Below, piece by piece: positions 23,302 through 31,345 of a DNA stretch of 37,649 bases. Source of the stretch: Candidatus Gastranaerophilales bacterium (GTDB lineage: Bacteria; Cyanobacteriota; Vampirovibrionia; Gastranaerophilales; Gastranaerophilaceae). The notes under the pieces are model-generated. The model was not told where the DNA came from and searched no databases. It saw nothing but the letters and a program-made list of their open reading frames with translations. The stretch is taken from NCBI GenBank assembly GCA_003150395.1, contig QAMI01000046.1:1-37649 (forward strand), read 5' to 3'. The position numbers and the translations under genes are program-made. Every line of letters starts with the position of its first letter. Position 1 is the first letter of the stretch.

Positions 23302-24518
23302 GAAACATTATGAGAAAAAGCTTTATATTTTTGGGGGTCTTTGTAATCCTTTTCGGATGCATTATCAGAGATAACGTTTTTGCATACACTCCTGTTGAAT
23401 TGTATGACAATGTCTGGCGGCTTGTTAATACAAAATTCGTTGACCAGACAAACAACGCCCAGGACTGGGGTAAATGGCGCCATAAATATGACAAGCAAAT
23501 TAAAACAAATGAAGACGCTTACGTTGCAATCAATACAATGATTGCCAGCTTAAACGACCCTTACACAAAATTTTTAGACCCGAAAGAATTTGCTGAAGAA
23601 ACAAGTTCAATAAAAGGTTCGCTGAAAGGTATAGGAATTCAAATCGGTGTTAAAGACGGCAAATTAATGGTAATTGCGCCGATTGAAGATACTCCGGCAG
23701 AAAAAGCAGGACTTCTTGCAGATGACGAAATTCTTGAAATAGACGGCGTTTCTACAAAAGGTATCACCGTTGATAAAGCTGCAGACAAAATACGGGGTAA
23801 AGAAGGAACACAAGTAACACTTCTTATCAAACGCAAAGATACAGAACCAAAATCTTACACAATTACGCGTGCCGAAATCGAAGTTAAATCAATTTCACAG
23901 AAAACACCGTTTGACATGAAAGTTCCAAACGACATCGGCTATATAAGACTAAGCTCGTTTATAAGCAGAAATGCAGCTACTGAATTCCGGTCAATTCTTG
24001 ACCAGGGACAGGATAAAAAAGGTTACATCATCGACCTTCGTTCAAATCCGGGCGGCCTTTTAAGCAATGCAATTTACATTTCTGATATGTTCCTTGACGG
24101 CGGCACAATTGTTTCAACAGTCGACCGTGACGGCTACAAAGAAACTTCACGCGCAGCACGCGGCGTTGTTACAAAAAAACCGGTTGTTGTTTTGATTAAC
24201 AAAGGTTCAGCCTCAGCCAGTGAAATCTTCTCAGGTGCAATGAAGGATAACCACAGAGCAGTAATTATAGGGGAACAATCCTTCGGAAAGGGCCTTGTTC
24301 AGGAAATTAACAAACTTCCCTACGAATCCGGAGTAAACATTACAATCCAGAAATATCTCACTCCAAACGGAACTGATATTAATAAAAAAGGAATTACACC
24401 TGATATTGTCGTTGAATTGAAAGAAGAAGATATTAAAAACAAAAACGATGTCCAGCTTAAAAAAGCAATTGAAGTTTTAAACAGAATGACTTCAGACCAA
24501 GAGGTTGCAGCATACTAA
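23298..24518 (+). CDS. ctpA: C-terminal processing peptidase (S41 family, CtpA-like)
   Basis: This 406-residue protease has an N-terminal signal (basic M-R-N-I-M-R-K-S, hydrophobic to about 30, then V-F-A before Y-T). L-F-G-C at about 18-21 could alternatively be read as a poor lipobox. The PDZ domain spans about 95-180 (G-I-G-I-Q-I-G, A-E-K-A-G-L-L-A-D-D-E-I). The protease core has L-R-S-N-P-G-G-L-L, the nucleophile in K-G-S-A-S-A-S-E-I and the catalytic Lys in S-F-G-K-G. Relatives trim periplasmic proteins and, in cyanobacteria, D1. GGAGG lies 13 nt before the ATG, which is far. A bidirectional terminator follows. Confidence 0.95.
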   Translation: MRNIMRKSFIFLGVFVILFGCIIRDNVFAYTPVELYDNVWRLVNTKFVDQTNNAQDWGKWRHKYDKQIKTNEDAYVAINTMIASLNDPYTKFLDPKEFAEETSSIKGSLKGIGIQIGVKDGKLMVIAPIEDTPAEKAGLLADDEILEIDGVSTKGITVDKAADKIRGKEGTQVTLLIKRKDTEPKSYTITRAEIEVKSISQKTPFDMKVPNDIGYIRLSSFISRNAATEFRSILDQGQDKKGYIIDLRSNPGGLLSNAIYISDMFLDGGTIVSTVDRDGYKETSRAARGVVTKKPVVVLINKGSASASEIFSGAMKDNHRAVIIGEQSFGKGLVQEINKLPYESGVNITIQKYLTPNGTDINKKGITPDIVVELKEEDIKNKNDVQLKKAIEVLNRMTSDQEVAAY

Positions 24519-24537
24519 GCTTTAAGAAAAAATAAAA

Positions 24538-24571
24538 GAAACCGGGAATGATTTAATTCCCGGTTTCTTTT
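24538..24571. terminator. Bidirectional terminator between ctpA and the convergent gene
   Basis: AAACCGGGAAT pairs with ATTCCCGGTTT, followed by CTTTTT on the plus strand and CTTTTATTTT on the minus strand. Confidence 0.9.
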
Positions 24572-24600
24572 TGATGTTTAATATTGACAGAGCCTGCAAA

Positions 24601-24960
24601 TTAGATAAAATTATCATCTTTCTTGTCAAACATGCTCTTTGACTTGCCAAAGAATCCGCCAAGAAAACCTTTAATTGCATTGTCATCTTCGTTTTTCATT
24701 TCTGCAAGGTCAAGCTGGCTGTTTGCAAGCTGCATACGACCTTCATCTTCGTAAATCAATTTTCCATTTTTCTCAACACTGACAAGTTTGACTTGCTCAT
24801 CCACCGGCACGAATTTTGTATCCTTAACAAAAATACTTGCCTTTTTCTCAATTTCTTTAAAATCGATTTCTGCTAAATCAATCTCCGGCAGCTCATTCAT
24901 TTTACCGGCTGCCATAGCACCCATAGCGGGTTTCTTGTCATCAATGGGGTTAAACGACAT
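24601..24960 (-). CDS. Small acidic protein of unknown function
   Basis: I start at the ATG at 24960 (AAGGA 7 nt upstream), 7 codons inside the longest frame; the product has 119 residues. It has a disordered Met/Gly/Ala-rich N-terminus, an acidic segment (P-E-I-D-L-A-E-I-D-F-K-E-I-E), a beta-like middle (V-D-E-Q-V-K-L-V-S-V-E-K-N-G-K-L) and a Gly/Phe-rich C-terminus (F-L-G-G-F-F-G-K). No signal peptide; no family recognised. The gap upstream (24961-25192) holds its promoter region and no further gene. Confidence 0.7.
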   Translation of the reverse strand: MSFNPIDDKKPAMGAMAAGKMNELPEIDLAEIDFKEIEKKASIFVKDTKFVPVDEQVKLVSVEKNGKLIYEDEGRMQLANSQLDLAEMKNEDDNAIKGFLGGFFGKSKSMFDKKDDNFI

Positions 24961-25192
24961 AGTAAAATCCTTCCTATACAAATTACTTACTATTTATATA
25001 CCCATTTACGGCAAAATTATATAAAAACTTAAATGTAATTTCCGGGAATATTTTATATTAAAGCCCCAAAAGGTTATAACTAAAGGGTTTTCGAGATTTT
25101 TCATAATTATTAAGTTTTGTAAAAAATCATTCAAATGAATTATTAAAATAGTTTTTCAACTTTTAATGATACAAACTTCTATGGATAAGAAT

Positions 25193-25353
25193 GGACTACG
25201 TACCCCTCAGTCGATGGCGTGCCACGCATATCGTCAGAAAGCGTTACTCTTTCCCGGCGCCCCTGTCCTAATTCCTGCACCTGTTCGTCCTAATCCTTAC
25301 AAAAGCGCCTTTCACCTAATTCAGTTCTAATGTGTAAAAGTGGACTTCGTCCA
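25193..25353 (+). repeat. Dispersed multi-hairpin repeat, copy R2 (upstream of recJ)
   Basis: This is a truncated copy: it lacks hairpins 1 and 2 but keeps GCCACGCATATCGTCAGAAA, the CCTGTCCTAAT spacer, ACAAAAGCGC, TTCACCTAATTCAGTTC and the terminal hairpin GTGGACTTCGTCCAC (25339-25353). It ends 9 bp before a TATGAT -10-like box of recJ. Confidence 0.75.
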
Positions 25354-25390
25354 CATTTGTGCTATGATTTGATTACAGACAGAGGAGAAT

Positions 25391-27748
25391 ATGCATAAAG
25401 AATGGAGAATTAAGGAGAACAGCACCCATCCGGCGCCGCTGATTGAAAAACTTCTCGCCGCACGCGGAGTGACAGGCGAAAAAGATATCGAGGAGTTTCT
25501 AAACCCTCTTCAAACAAAACTTTCTAATCCAAACGTGTTTTTAGATATGCCAAAATGCGTTGAAAGACTTGCAAAAGCAATTGACAACAGGGAAAAAATC
25601 GTAATTTACGGCGACTTTGACGCTGACGGCGTAACCTCGACTTCGCTGCTTTACAGAACTCTCAGCCATCTTGGCGCGGATGTAAATTACTTCATTCCCG
25701 ACCGTGAAAAAGAAGGCCACGGGCTTGATTCAAAAGCGCTCGTGAAGCTTATGACAAGCGTTAAGCCAAAAGTAATAATAACCGTTGACTGCGGCATAAG
25801 CAATGTTGAAGAAGTAAAATTTTTAAACAGTTTTAAAATAGACGTAATAATAACCGACCACCACGAAGCACCGGAAGAATTACCAAAAGCTTTCGCAATT
25901 ATAAACCCGAAAGCCCCAAACGCATTGGACGAAAACCTTTCTACAAAAGAAATCACAAGTTTGACATCTTTGGCAGGGGTTGGCGTTGCGTTTAAAGTGT
26001 CACAGGCGCTTTTGGCGCATTATGACAAATCAGAATTTGTGATGGACATTCTTCCATATGCTGCCGTCGGAACCGTTGCGGATATTGTTCCGCTAATCGG
26101 CGAAAACCGTCATATTGTGCTGAAAGGACTTGACTTAATTGCTCAGGGGCGTCATCACGGGATTAAAAGGCTTTTGGAAAGCGCAGGTTACAGCCCTTCA
26201 AACGGCGTCACATCCGAGCAAATCGCATTCGGCGTCGCACCGAGAATTAACGCATCAGGGCGGCTCGATACCGTTGAAAATGCTCTGAAAGTAATGCTTT
26301 CAGACAATCCACAGGAAATTGAGATGGCTGTGATTTCTCTGAACGAATTTAACAAAATCCGCCAGAATCTTTGTCAGGAAACCTTTTTACAGGCTGATGA
26401 AATGGTTAAACGCGAGGGAAACCGCAATCCTGCAATTATTCTTTTCAATCCTGAATGGAAAGTCGGCATTATCGGGATTGTTGCATCAAAACTCGTGGAA
26501 AAGTATTACAAACCAACATTTTTGATGACTTATTACGAGCCTGAAAAACAAATTCGCTGTTCAGCCCGAAGTATTGAAGGCGTTCATCTTTATGATGCTA
26601 TAAATTCCATAGGTGACCTGCTTGACGGCTTCGGCGGACACGCAATGGCGGCAGGACTTTCGTTTACTCCTGACAAAACTCCGTTTAAACAGGTGAAAGA
26701 AAACTTAAATCGTGTAATCAAAGAAATGACAGCCGGAAAAGAATTAAAACCGTTTATAAATATTGATTTGGAAGTGACGCCGGATGATGTAACAGTTGAT
26801 TTGGTTGAACAGATTTCGCAGCTTGAACCCTTTGGCGCGTCAAACCCAAGCCCGGTTTTTGTACTCAGAAACCTTAAACTTAAACAAAAACGCCTCATGG
26901 GTGATAATAAGGATCATTTAAGACTTACTGTAAATGCAGGTACCAGTGAGTTCAATATTATTCGCTGGGGCGAGGGTGATATTTCTCTAGTAAACGGCGA
27001 CACGCTTGATGCGGCGTTTCACCCGCAGATTAACGAATATCAGGGAAATATTTCAGTACAGCTGATTGCTGACGATATTCATTCGCCTTATCTGAAAGAG
27101 GAGGAAAGTGAAGCAGAGCAGGCAAAATTTAAAATTTATGACCATCGCAAAAAAACTGATATTTTGCCGCAGGTGAACGATTACGTGAAAAATTCCAAAC
27201 AAAACATTCTGATTTTTGCAGAAAGCAAGGCAATTCGTGACAAATTAAAGCCTTATGAAGCTTTGAGCGGCCGATGCGTATCGAGAAACAACCTTCAAAC
27301 CTGCGATGCTGTGATGTTTTTTGATTATCCTGCCGAACGCGAAACTTTCGAGAGAATTTTGGAGGAAACTTCGCCGAAATGTTTGCATTTAATGAATTAT
27401 GAAATCAGATATTTTGATGATGCGGAATTTGTGAAAACATTTGCGGGAATGCTGAAATTTGCCGCAAACAACAATGGCGGCAGGGTTGAACTTCTGCGAT
27501 GCGCAAGCCATTTGGGCAAATCAATTAAGTTGATAGAATTGATGTTTGAACTTTTTGAAGAAGCAGGTTTCATCAAAATTCTTGAGCGAGGCGGCGAGGA
27601 TTACAAAATCGAATTTCTCGGGATTTCGGATTTGGAAAAAATTCTTCACAGTTCAAAGTTTGCGCTTATTCTTGATATGGCAGAGGAATGCGAACATTTC
27701 CAAAAATCTTTGCTGGAAGATGACATTGCTGAACTTGATTTAGTATAG
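25391..27748 (+). CDS. recJ: Single-stranded-DNA-specific exonuclease RecJ
   Basis: This 785-residue DHH-family 5'-3' exonuclease acts in recombination and mismatch or base-excision repair. Metal-binding motifs are D-F-D-A-D (75-79), D-C-G (133-135) and D-H-H (156-158). The DHHA1 motif G-G-H-A-M-A-A-G-L is near 415-423 and an OB-like domain follows to about 565. The last ~215 residues are an extra C-terminal region with F-A-E-S-K-A-I-R and L-R-C-A-S-H-L-G-K-S, longer than the ~577-residue E. coli enzyme, as in several Gram-positive and cyanobacterial forms. AGAGGAG lies 3 nt before the ATG. Confidence 0.95.
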   Translation: MHKEWRIKENSTHPAPLIEKLLAARGVTGEKDIEEFLNPLQTKLSNPNVFLDMPKCVERLAKAIDNREKIVIYGDFDADGVTSTSLLYRTLSHLGADVNYFIPDREKEGHGLDSKALVKLMTSVKPKVIITVDCGISNVEEVKFLNSFKIDVIITDHHEAPEELPKAFAIINPKAPNALDENLSTKEITSLTSLAGVGVAFKVSQALLAHYDKSEFVMDILPYAAVGTVADIVPLIGENRHIVLKGLDLIAQGRHHGIKRLLESAGYSPSNGVTSEQIAFGVAPRINASGRLDTVENALKVMLSDNPQEIEMAVISLNEFNKIRQNLCQETFLQADEMVKREGNRNPAIILFNPEWKVGIIGIVASKLVEKYYKPTFLMTYYEPEKQIRCSARSIEGVHLYDAINSIGDLLDGFGGHAMAAGLSFTPDKTPFKQVKENLNRVIKEMTAGKELKPFINIDLEVTPDDVTVDLVEQISQLEPFGASNPSPVFVLRNLKLKQKRLMGDNKDHLRLTVNAGTSEFNIIRWGEGDISLVNGDTLDAAFHPQINEYQGNISVQLIADDIHSPYLKEEESEAEQAKFKIYDHRKKTDILPQVNDYVKNSKQNILIFAESKAIRDKLKPYEALSGRCVSRNNLQTCDAVMFFDYPAERETFERILEETSPKCLHLMNYEIRYFDDAEFVKTFAGMLKFAANNNGGRVELLRCASHLGKSIKLIELMFELFEEAGFIKILERGGEDYKIEFLGISDLEKILHSSKFALILDMAEECEHFQKSLLEDDIAELDLV

Positions 27749-27837
27749 CCTGACCGATTTAACCGCGTAAAGGATGTAAAAATATTCGCCTTAAAGAAAA
27801 ATCACTTTGTAGATAAAATTTTACAAAGGAGATTATC

Positions 27838-28143
27838 ATGCCGGAATTTGCAACACCATACAGCGTAAAAAGGAGTGAGAGAAAGCTTACAAATGAAGAA
27901 TTAATCCGCGCAATCAGGTTTTCGATTGCCGGCGAATATGAAGCAATTCAACTTTATGAAGAAATTGCCGAAACAATTGACAATGAAGAAGCTAAAAGAC
28001 TTTTAAACGAAATCGCGGGCGACGAACGTGTTCACGCGGGAAATCTGCATTATCTTTTAAACCTTATTTCACCAGAAGATGCGAGAGGGCACAAAGAAGG
28101 CGTTGAAGAAGCAGAAAAAGTTATTAAAGGCGAAAAAGAGTAA
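27838..28143 (+). CDS. Ferritin-like/rubrerythrin-type diiron protein
   Basis: This 101-residue helical protein has AAGGAG upstream. Helix 1 carries A-G-E-Y-E-A-I-Q-L-Y-E-E-I-A-E and helix 2 carries E-I-A-G-D-E-R-V-H-A-G, giving E...E and E-x-x-H ligands. One protein supplies half a four-helix bundle, so it should dimerise around a diiron site. The short length and acidic tail resemble encapsulated ferritins and their relatives, but no encapsulin gene is adjacent. Its position facing a peroxiredoxin gene fits a role in iron or peroxide handling (inference). Confidence 0.8.
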   Translation: MPEFATPYSVKRSERKLTNEELIRAIRFSIAGEYEAIQLYEEIAETIDNEEAKRLLNEIAGDERVHAGNLHYLLNLISPEDARGHKEGVEEAEKVIKGEKE

Positions 28144-28147
28144 AAAA

Positions 28148-28172
28148 AAAAGCGGGCAAAACCCGCTTTTTT
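28148..28172. terminator. Bidirectional terminator between ferritin-like gene and bcp
   Basis: AAAAGCGGG pairs with CCCGCTTTT around CAAAA, with A and T runs on both sides. It extends into the last codons of the convergent bcp. Confidence 0.9.
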
Positions 28173-28620
28173 ATACTAAATTTTCAAGAACTTCGTCAAC
28201 ATGCCCTTTGACTTTAACTTTGCGCCACTCTTTTGTGATTTCGCCATTTTCATCAAGTATGAAAGTCGAGCGGATAATGCCGAAATATTTTCTGCCGTAC
28301 ATGGATTTTTCACCCCATGCGCCAAAAGCCTCCGAAAGTTTATGTTCCGAGTCGCTGAGAAGCATGAAATTTAAACTGTGGTTTTCTTTGAATTTCAAGT
28401 GGCTTTTAATACTGTCAGGACTTACACCGATAACAACGGCTTTTGATGTCAGCCTGTTGAAGTTGTCGCGGAAATCACACGCCTCCTGCGTACACCCCGA
28501 AGTGTTATCCTTAGGATAAAAATACAAAACAACCTTTTGACCTTTGAAATCCGATAGTGAAAATTCTTTTTCCTGACCGTTTTCGTCTATTGCGCTCAAT
28601 TTTATGTTTAAAAAGTCCAT
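28171..28620 (-). CDS. bcp: Thiol peroxidase Bcp (peroxiredoxin Q)
   Basis: This 149-residue protein reduces peroxides with thioredoxin. The peroxidatic motif Y-F-Y-P-K-D-N-T-S-G-C-T-Q-E-A-C places the peroxidatic Cys at 43 and a resolving Cys at 48, the Bcp/PrxQ pattern. D-F-R-D-N-F and G-V-S-P-D-S follow. The ATG overlaps the stop of the upstream small gene (TAATG), and GGAGAG lies just before it, so the two are translated together. Confidence 0.95.
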   Translation of the reverse strand: MDFLNIKLSAIDENGQEKEFSLSDFKGQKVVLYFYPKDNTSGCTQEACDFRDNFNRLTSKAVVIGVSPDSIKSHLKFKENHSLNFMLLSDSEHKLSEAFGAWGEKSMYGRKYFGIIRSTFILDENGEITKEWRKVKVKGHVDEVLENLV

Positions 28621-28874
28621 TATTTCTCTCCTTTTCTTCTGTTAAAACGCATTCCTTCAATTATTCCAGTATGCAAAAACGCCAGCGCGCCCGCAATATA
28701 TCCGAGATATTTGTGTGATTTAAGCTTTTTATTTGCTGCCGCAATCACGCTTGCAGTTCCAAAGCCAAGCGCACCATAACCCGTTATTGAAACAGGATTA
28801 AATTTTGGTTTTTGGAATTTTTTTTGGTTTTGTAAATTATTTGAAACTGCGTTATTTATTGGCGCAATTGGCAT
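28620..28874 (-). CDS. Small membrane protein of unknown function upstream of bcp
   Basis: This 84-residue protein has an Asn/Gln/Lys-rich soluble N-terminus (1-30), two hydrophobic stretches (I-T-G-Y-G-A-L-G-F-G-T-A-S-V-I-A-A and Y-L-G-Y-I-A-G-A-L-A-F-L-H-T-G-I) and a basic end (R-F-N-R-R-K-G-E-K). It overlaps bcp by one base, so it may assist or localise that peroxidase; this is inference. No family recognised. The gap upstream (28875-29116) is very AT-rich and shows no gene. Confidence 0.7.
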   Translation of the reverse strand: MPIAPINNAVSNNLQNQKKFQKPKFNPVSITGYGALGFGTASVIAAANKKLKSHKYLGYIAGALAFLHTGIIEGMRFNRRKGEK

Positions 28875-29116
28875 AATAATCTCACTTTTTTTAAATTATT
28901 GAAAAACTATATTTGTTGAAATTGGGAAAATATCTTCACACAGCATACTTTAATAAAAGTTTTTTAAAAAGGTTTTCTTAACAAATTTTAAAAAACAAAA
29001 ACTAAACTTAATTAATTTAAAAATATTAAGAAATATAAATAAAATATTCATTAAAATTTGAATCTTCAAGAATAAAAAGGGGCTGAATAACAAGCGACAA
29101 CTGAGTGTATATATAA

Positions 29117-29134
29117 ACTAGGCATATGCCTAGT
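29117..29134. promoter_or_regulatory. 18-bp perfect palindrome over the start codon of a LuxR-type gene
   Basis: ACTAGGCATATGCCTAGT is fully self-complementary, and its centre coincides with the A of the putative ATG at 29126. TATAAA (29112-29117) touches its left edge, so a bound regulator would block initiation. Autorepression is the likely reading (inference). Confidence 0.6.
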
Positions 29135-29497
29135 ATTAAAAATATCACAGGTTTATATGATAATCGTATGCAAGAGGAAAAAATCATAACCTTAAAATTG
29201 CCTGCTAACACTAATGAAAATCTTCTCACACCGCGGGAAATTGAATATTTAGCGCTTGCAGCGCTAGGATTTAAAAATTTACAGATAGCAGAAATTTTGG
29301 TTGTTACTCAAAGTACGGTAAAGAAAATGTTAGAGTCGATTTTTTCCAAATTAAATGCAAAAGACAGAACGCATGCTGTAACAATATGTTTTTTGCACCA
29401 GCTTCTCTCAGGTTCTTATTTAAATGAAATAATCAGCAAATATAATCTGAAAGATCTCATCTCCGTCAACAATACACGTAAAAAATCACATAGATAA
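29126..29497 (+). CDS. LuxR/GerE-type HTH regulator with extra C-terminal segment
   Basis: This 123-residue protein has a ~33-residue N-terminus without a known domain, then the LuxR HTH: L-T-P-R-E-I-E-Y-L-A-L-A-A-L-G-F-K-N, V-V-T-Q-S-T-V-K-K-M-L-E-S-I-F-S-K-L, then a short helical tail. No receiver is present. The ATG at 29126 has no Shine-Dalgarno site but is 8 nt after TATAAA, so the mRNA is probably leaderless; an internal ATG at 29168 is the alternative. The palindrome over the start suggests self-control. Confidence 0.85.
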   Translation: MPSIKNITGLYDNRMQEEKIITLKLPANTNENLLTPREIEYLALAALGFKNLQIAEILVVTQSTVKKMLESIFSKLNAKDRTHAVTICFLHQLLSGSYLNEIISKYNLKDLISVNNTRKKSHR

Positions 29498-29527
29498 AAA
29501 AAGAGGATTAGGAAAATCCTCTTTTTA
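29496..29527 (+). terminator. Terminator after LuxR-type gene
   Basis: AAAAAGAGGAT pairs with ATCCTCTTTTT across a 7-nt loop, with A and T runs that allow bidirectional use. Confidence 0.85.
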
Positions 29528-29537
29528 TTATTAAAAT

Positions 29538-29565
29538 GGAGAGCTTCAAACTCTCGACCTCACGG
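29538..29565 (-). repeat. tRNA-derived fragment (T arm and part of the anticodon arm)
   Basis: These 28 bp match 29691-29718 of the intact CAU tRNA at 26 positions, in the same orientation. The T-arm copy still forms GAGAG/CTCTC with a changed loop. An inverted partial copy (CCCGTGAAGGTCGA) lies at about 29624-29637. It looks like a decayed tRNA or the scar of an insertion at a tRNA 3' end. Confidence 0.6.
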
Positions 29566-29646
29566 ACTCTGCTGAAAAAACAACTAAGTGTTGTTTTTGA
29601 GAGGGTTTGAGCGTAGCGAAAATAACCCGTGAAGGTCGAAAACAGA

Positions 29647-29675
29647 ATAAAAAAAGACAGGTATGAACCCTGTCT
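29647..29675 (-). terminator. Terminator of the CAU tRNA
   Basis: On the minus strand AGACAGG pairs with CCTGTCT, followed by seven T, starting 9 nt after the tRNA 3' end. Confidence 0.85.
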
Positions 29676-29683
29676 CTTTTATT

Positions 29684-29757
29684 TAGCAAGGGAGAGATTC
29701 GAACTCTCGACCTCACGGGTATGAGCCGTGCGCTCTCACCAACTGAGCTACCTTGCC
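29684..29757 (-). tRNA. tRNA-Met (anticodon CAU), elongator-type or Ile2
   Basis: The 74-nt cloverleaf folds completely: acceptor 7 bp (with G1-U72), D arm GCTC/GAGC, anticodon stem CACGG/CCGTG with loop CTCATAC, 5-nt variable loop, T arm GAGAG/CTCTC with TTCGAAT, discriminator A. CCA is not encoded. It lacks the GGG/CCC anticodon stem of initiators. CAU could be elongator Met or lysidine-modified Ile2; I cannot separate these. Confidence 0.95.
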
Positions 29758-29908
29758 ATATTTTTAACATGCTTTCTGACGTGTTTTTCCGTCAATTTTT
29801 ATCCTCGCACAAAAAAAATTAAATTTCAAGTTTTATTTTTATAGAGAATTAATTTAGTTTTGTATATAATATAGAATAGAGAGAAGCTTTTTATAAAGGT
29901 ATGTGTTT

Positions 29909-31288
29909 ATGATTACTGATATGACAACAGGAAACCCCTTAAAACATATTTTGTTATTTTCAATACCGCTTTTAATCGGAAACATTTTTCAACAGCTTTA
30001 TAACATTGCAGACCTTGTAATTGTCGGAAGAACGCTGGGAGTTGAACCTTTCGCTGCAGTAGGAGCAGTTGCACCTGTGTTTTTTCTTATTATGTTCGTA
30101 ATAGTAGGTCTTACAAATGGGTTTGCGGTCATAACGGGTCAAAAATACGGGGCTAAAGATATTTCGGGAGTTCGGCGCTCAGTCGTCATCTCAATGATTT
30201 TAAGCACACTTGTAACGTTTTTATTCTCAATTTTGTGCACAATTTTCATGAACCCTATTTTGCACTGGATGAATGTACCTGAAAATATTTACCACAATGC
30301 TTACTGGTATGTAGAAATCATTGTTATCGGACTTATTTCCACAACAATGTATAACATGCTCGCAAGTATCATCAGAGCGCTCGGCGATAGCAAAACACCT
30401 TTATATTTTCTTATAATAGCTTCGATTGCAAATATTTTTCTGGCGCTTTTGTTTATAAAAGTATTCAACTGGGGCGTTCCCGGCTCTGCCGTTGCTGTAA
30501 TTCTTTCACAAGGAATTTCTGTTATTTTGTGTTTGTTTTTTATCAAATATAAATTCCCGATTTTACATATCTCTAAAAACGACTGGAATTTTTACAACAA
30601 ATACGATTTTTGGAACTCCGCATATGAACATTTACGAGTAGGTGTTCCAATGGCAATCCAATTCTCAATTATTGGTATTGGAATAATTATAATCCAAAGT
30701 GTCTGCAATACTTTTGGCTCAAACGTTATAGCAGCGCTCACTGCGGCTTTGAGAATTGAACAAATTGCAACTTTGCCTATGATGTCATTCGGTGTTGCAT
30801 TGGCAGCTTATGTAGCACAGAACTTCGGTGCTAAAAAATTCAAACGAATTCGTCTCGGTGTTATCAAAACTTCAACAATAAACATTATTTTAAGCATTTT
30901 AATGGCATTTGTTATGAGAATTTGGGGAACTGATATTATTGCAGCTTTCATTGGAACCGCAACTAAAGAAATAATTGACATCGCACATAATTACCTTTTA
31001 ATAAGCACTATTTTTTACTTTTTCCTCGGTCAAATCTTTATTTACAGAAACGCGCTTCAAGGAATGGGCGAAACCCTTTTTCCGTTATTGGCCTGCATTG
31101 CAGAACTCGTTATGAGGGCTTTTGCAGCGGTTTATCTGGCAATTAAATTCGGATATATCGGGATGTTTTATTCAGGCCCGATTGCATGGATAAGCGCATC
31201 TTCAATAATGTTTTTCGGGTATTTGTGGAGCATAAAACATATAATTTATAAAGTCAGAAATAGAATACACAGCTACTTGCAAACTTAA
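29909..31288 (+). CDS. MATE family efflux transporter
   Basis: I take the ATG at 29909, with AAAGG 9 nt upstream; an in-frame GTG at 29903 is too close to it. The 459-residue protein has about 12 hydrophobic segments. The opening T-G-N-P-L-K-H-I-L-L-F-S-I-P-L-L-I-G-N-I-F-Q-Q-L-Y and D-L-V-I-V-G-R-T-L-G are typical of MATE proteins, as are A-V-G-A-V-A-P and the second-half A-Q-N-F-G-A-K. These use Na+ or H+ gradients to export cationic drugs or metabolites. TATAAT at 29865-29870 is a plausible promoter. Confidence 0.93.
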   Translation: MITDMTTGNPLKHILLFSIPLLIGNIFQQLYNIADLVIVGRTLGVEPFAAVGAVAPVFFLIMFVIVGLTNGFAVITGQKYGAKDISGVRRSVVISMILSTLVTFLFSILCTIFMNPILHWMNVPENIYHNAYWYVEIIVIGLISTTMYNMLASIIRALGDSKTPLYFLIIASIANIFLALLFIKVFNWGVPGSAVAVILSQGISVILCLFFIKYKFPILHISKNDWNFYNKYDFWNSAYEHLRVGVPMAIQFSIIGIGIIIIQSVCNTFGSNVIAALTAALRIEQIATLPMMSFGVALAAYVAQNFGAKKFKRIRLGVIKTSTINIILSILMAFVMRIWGTDIIAAFIGTATKEIIDIAHNYLLISTIFYFFLGQIFIYRNALQGMGETLFPLLACIAELVMRAFAAVYLAIKFGYIGMFYSGPIAWISASSIMFFGYLWSIKHIIYKVRNRIHSYLQT

Positions 31289-31345
31289 AAATTTCATGAC
31301 AAAATTGCACTGAAAGTGTACTAATGGTAAAAAGAGAGGTTTATT

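Noticed and set aside
29546..29770. 74-codon minus-strand frame
   Set aside because: It covers the CAU tRNA and its flanking fragments and terminator.
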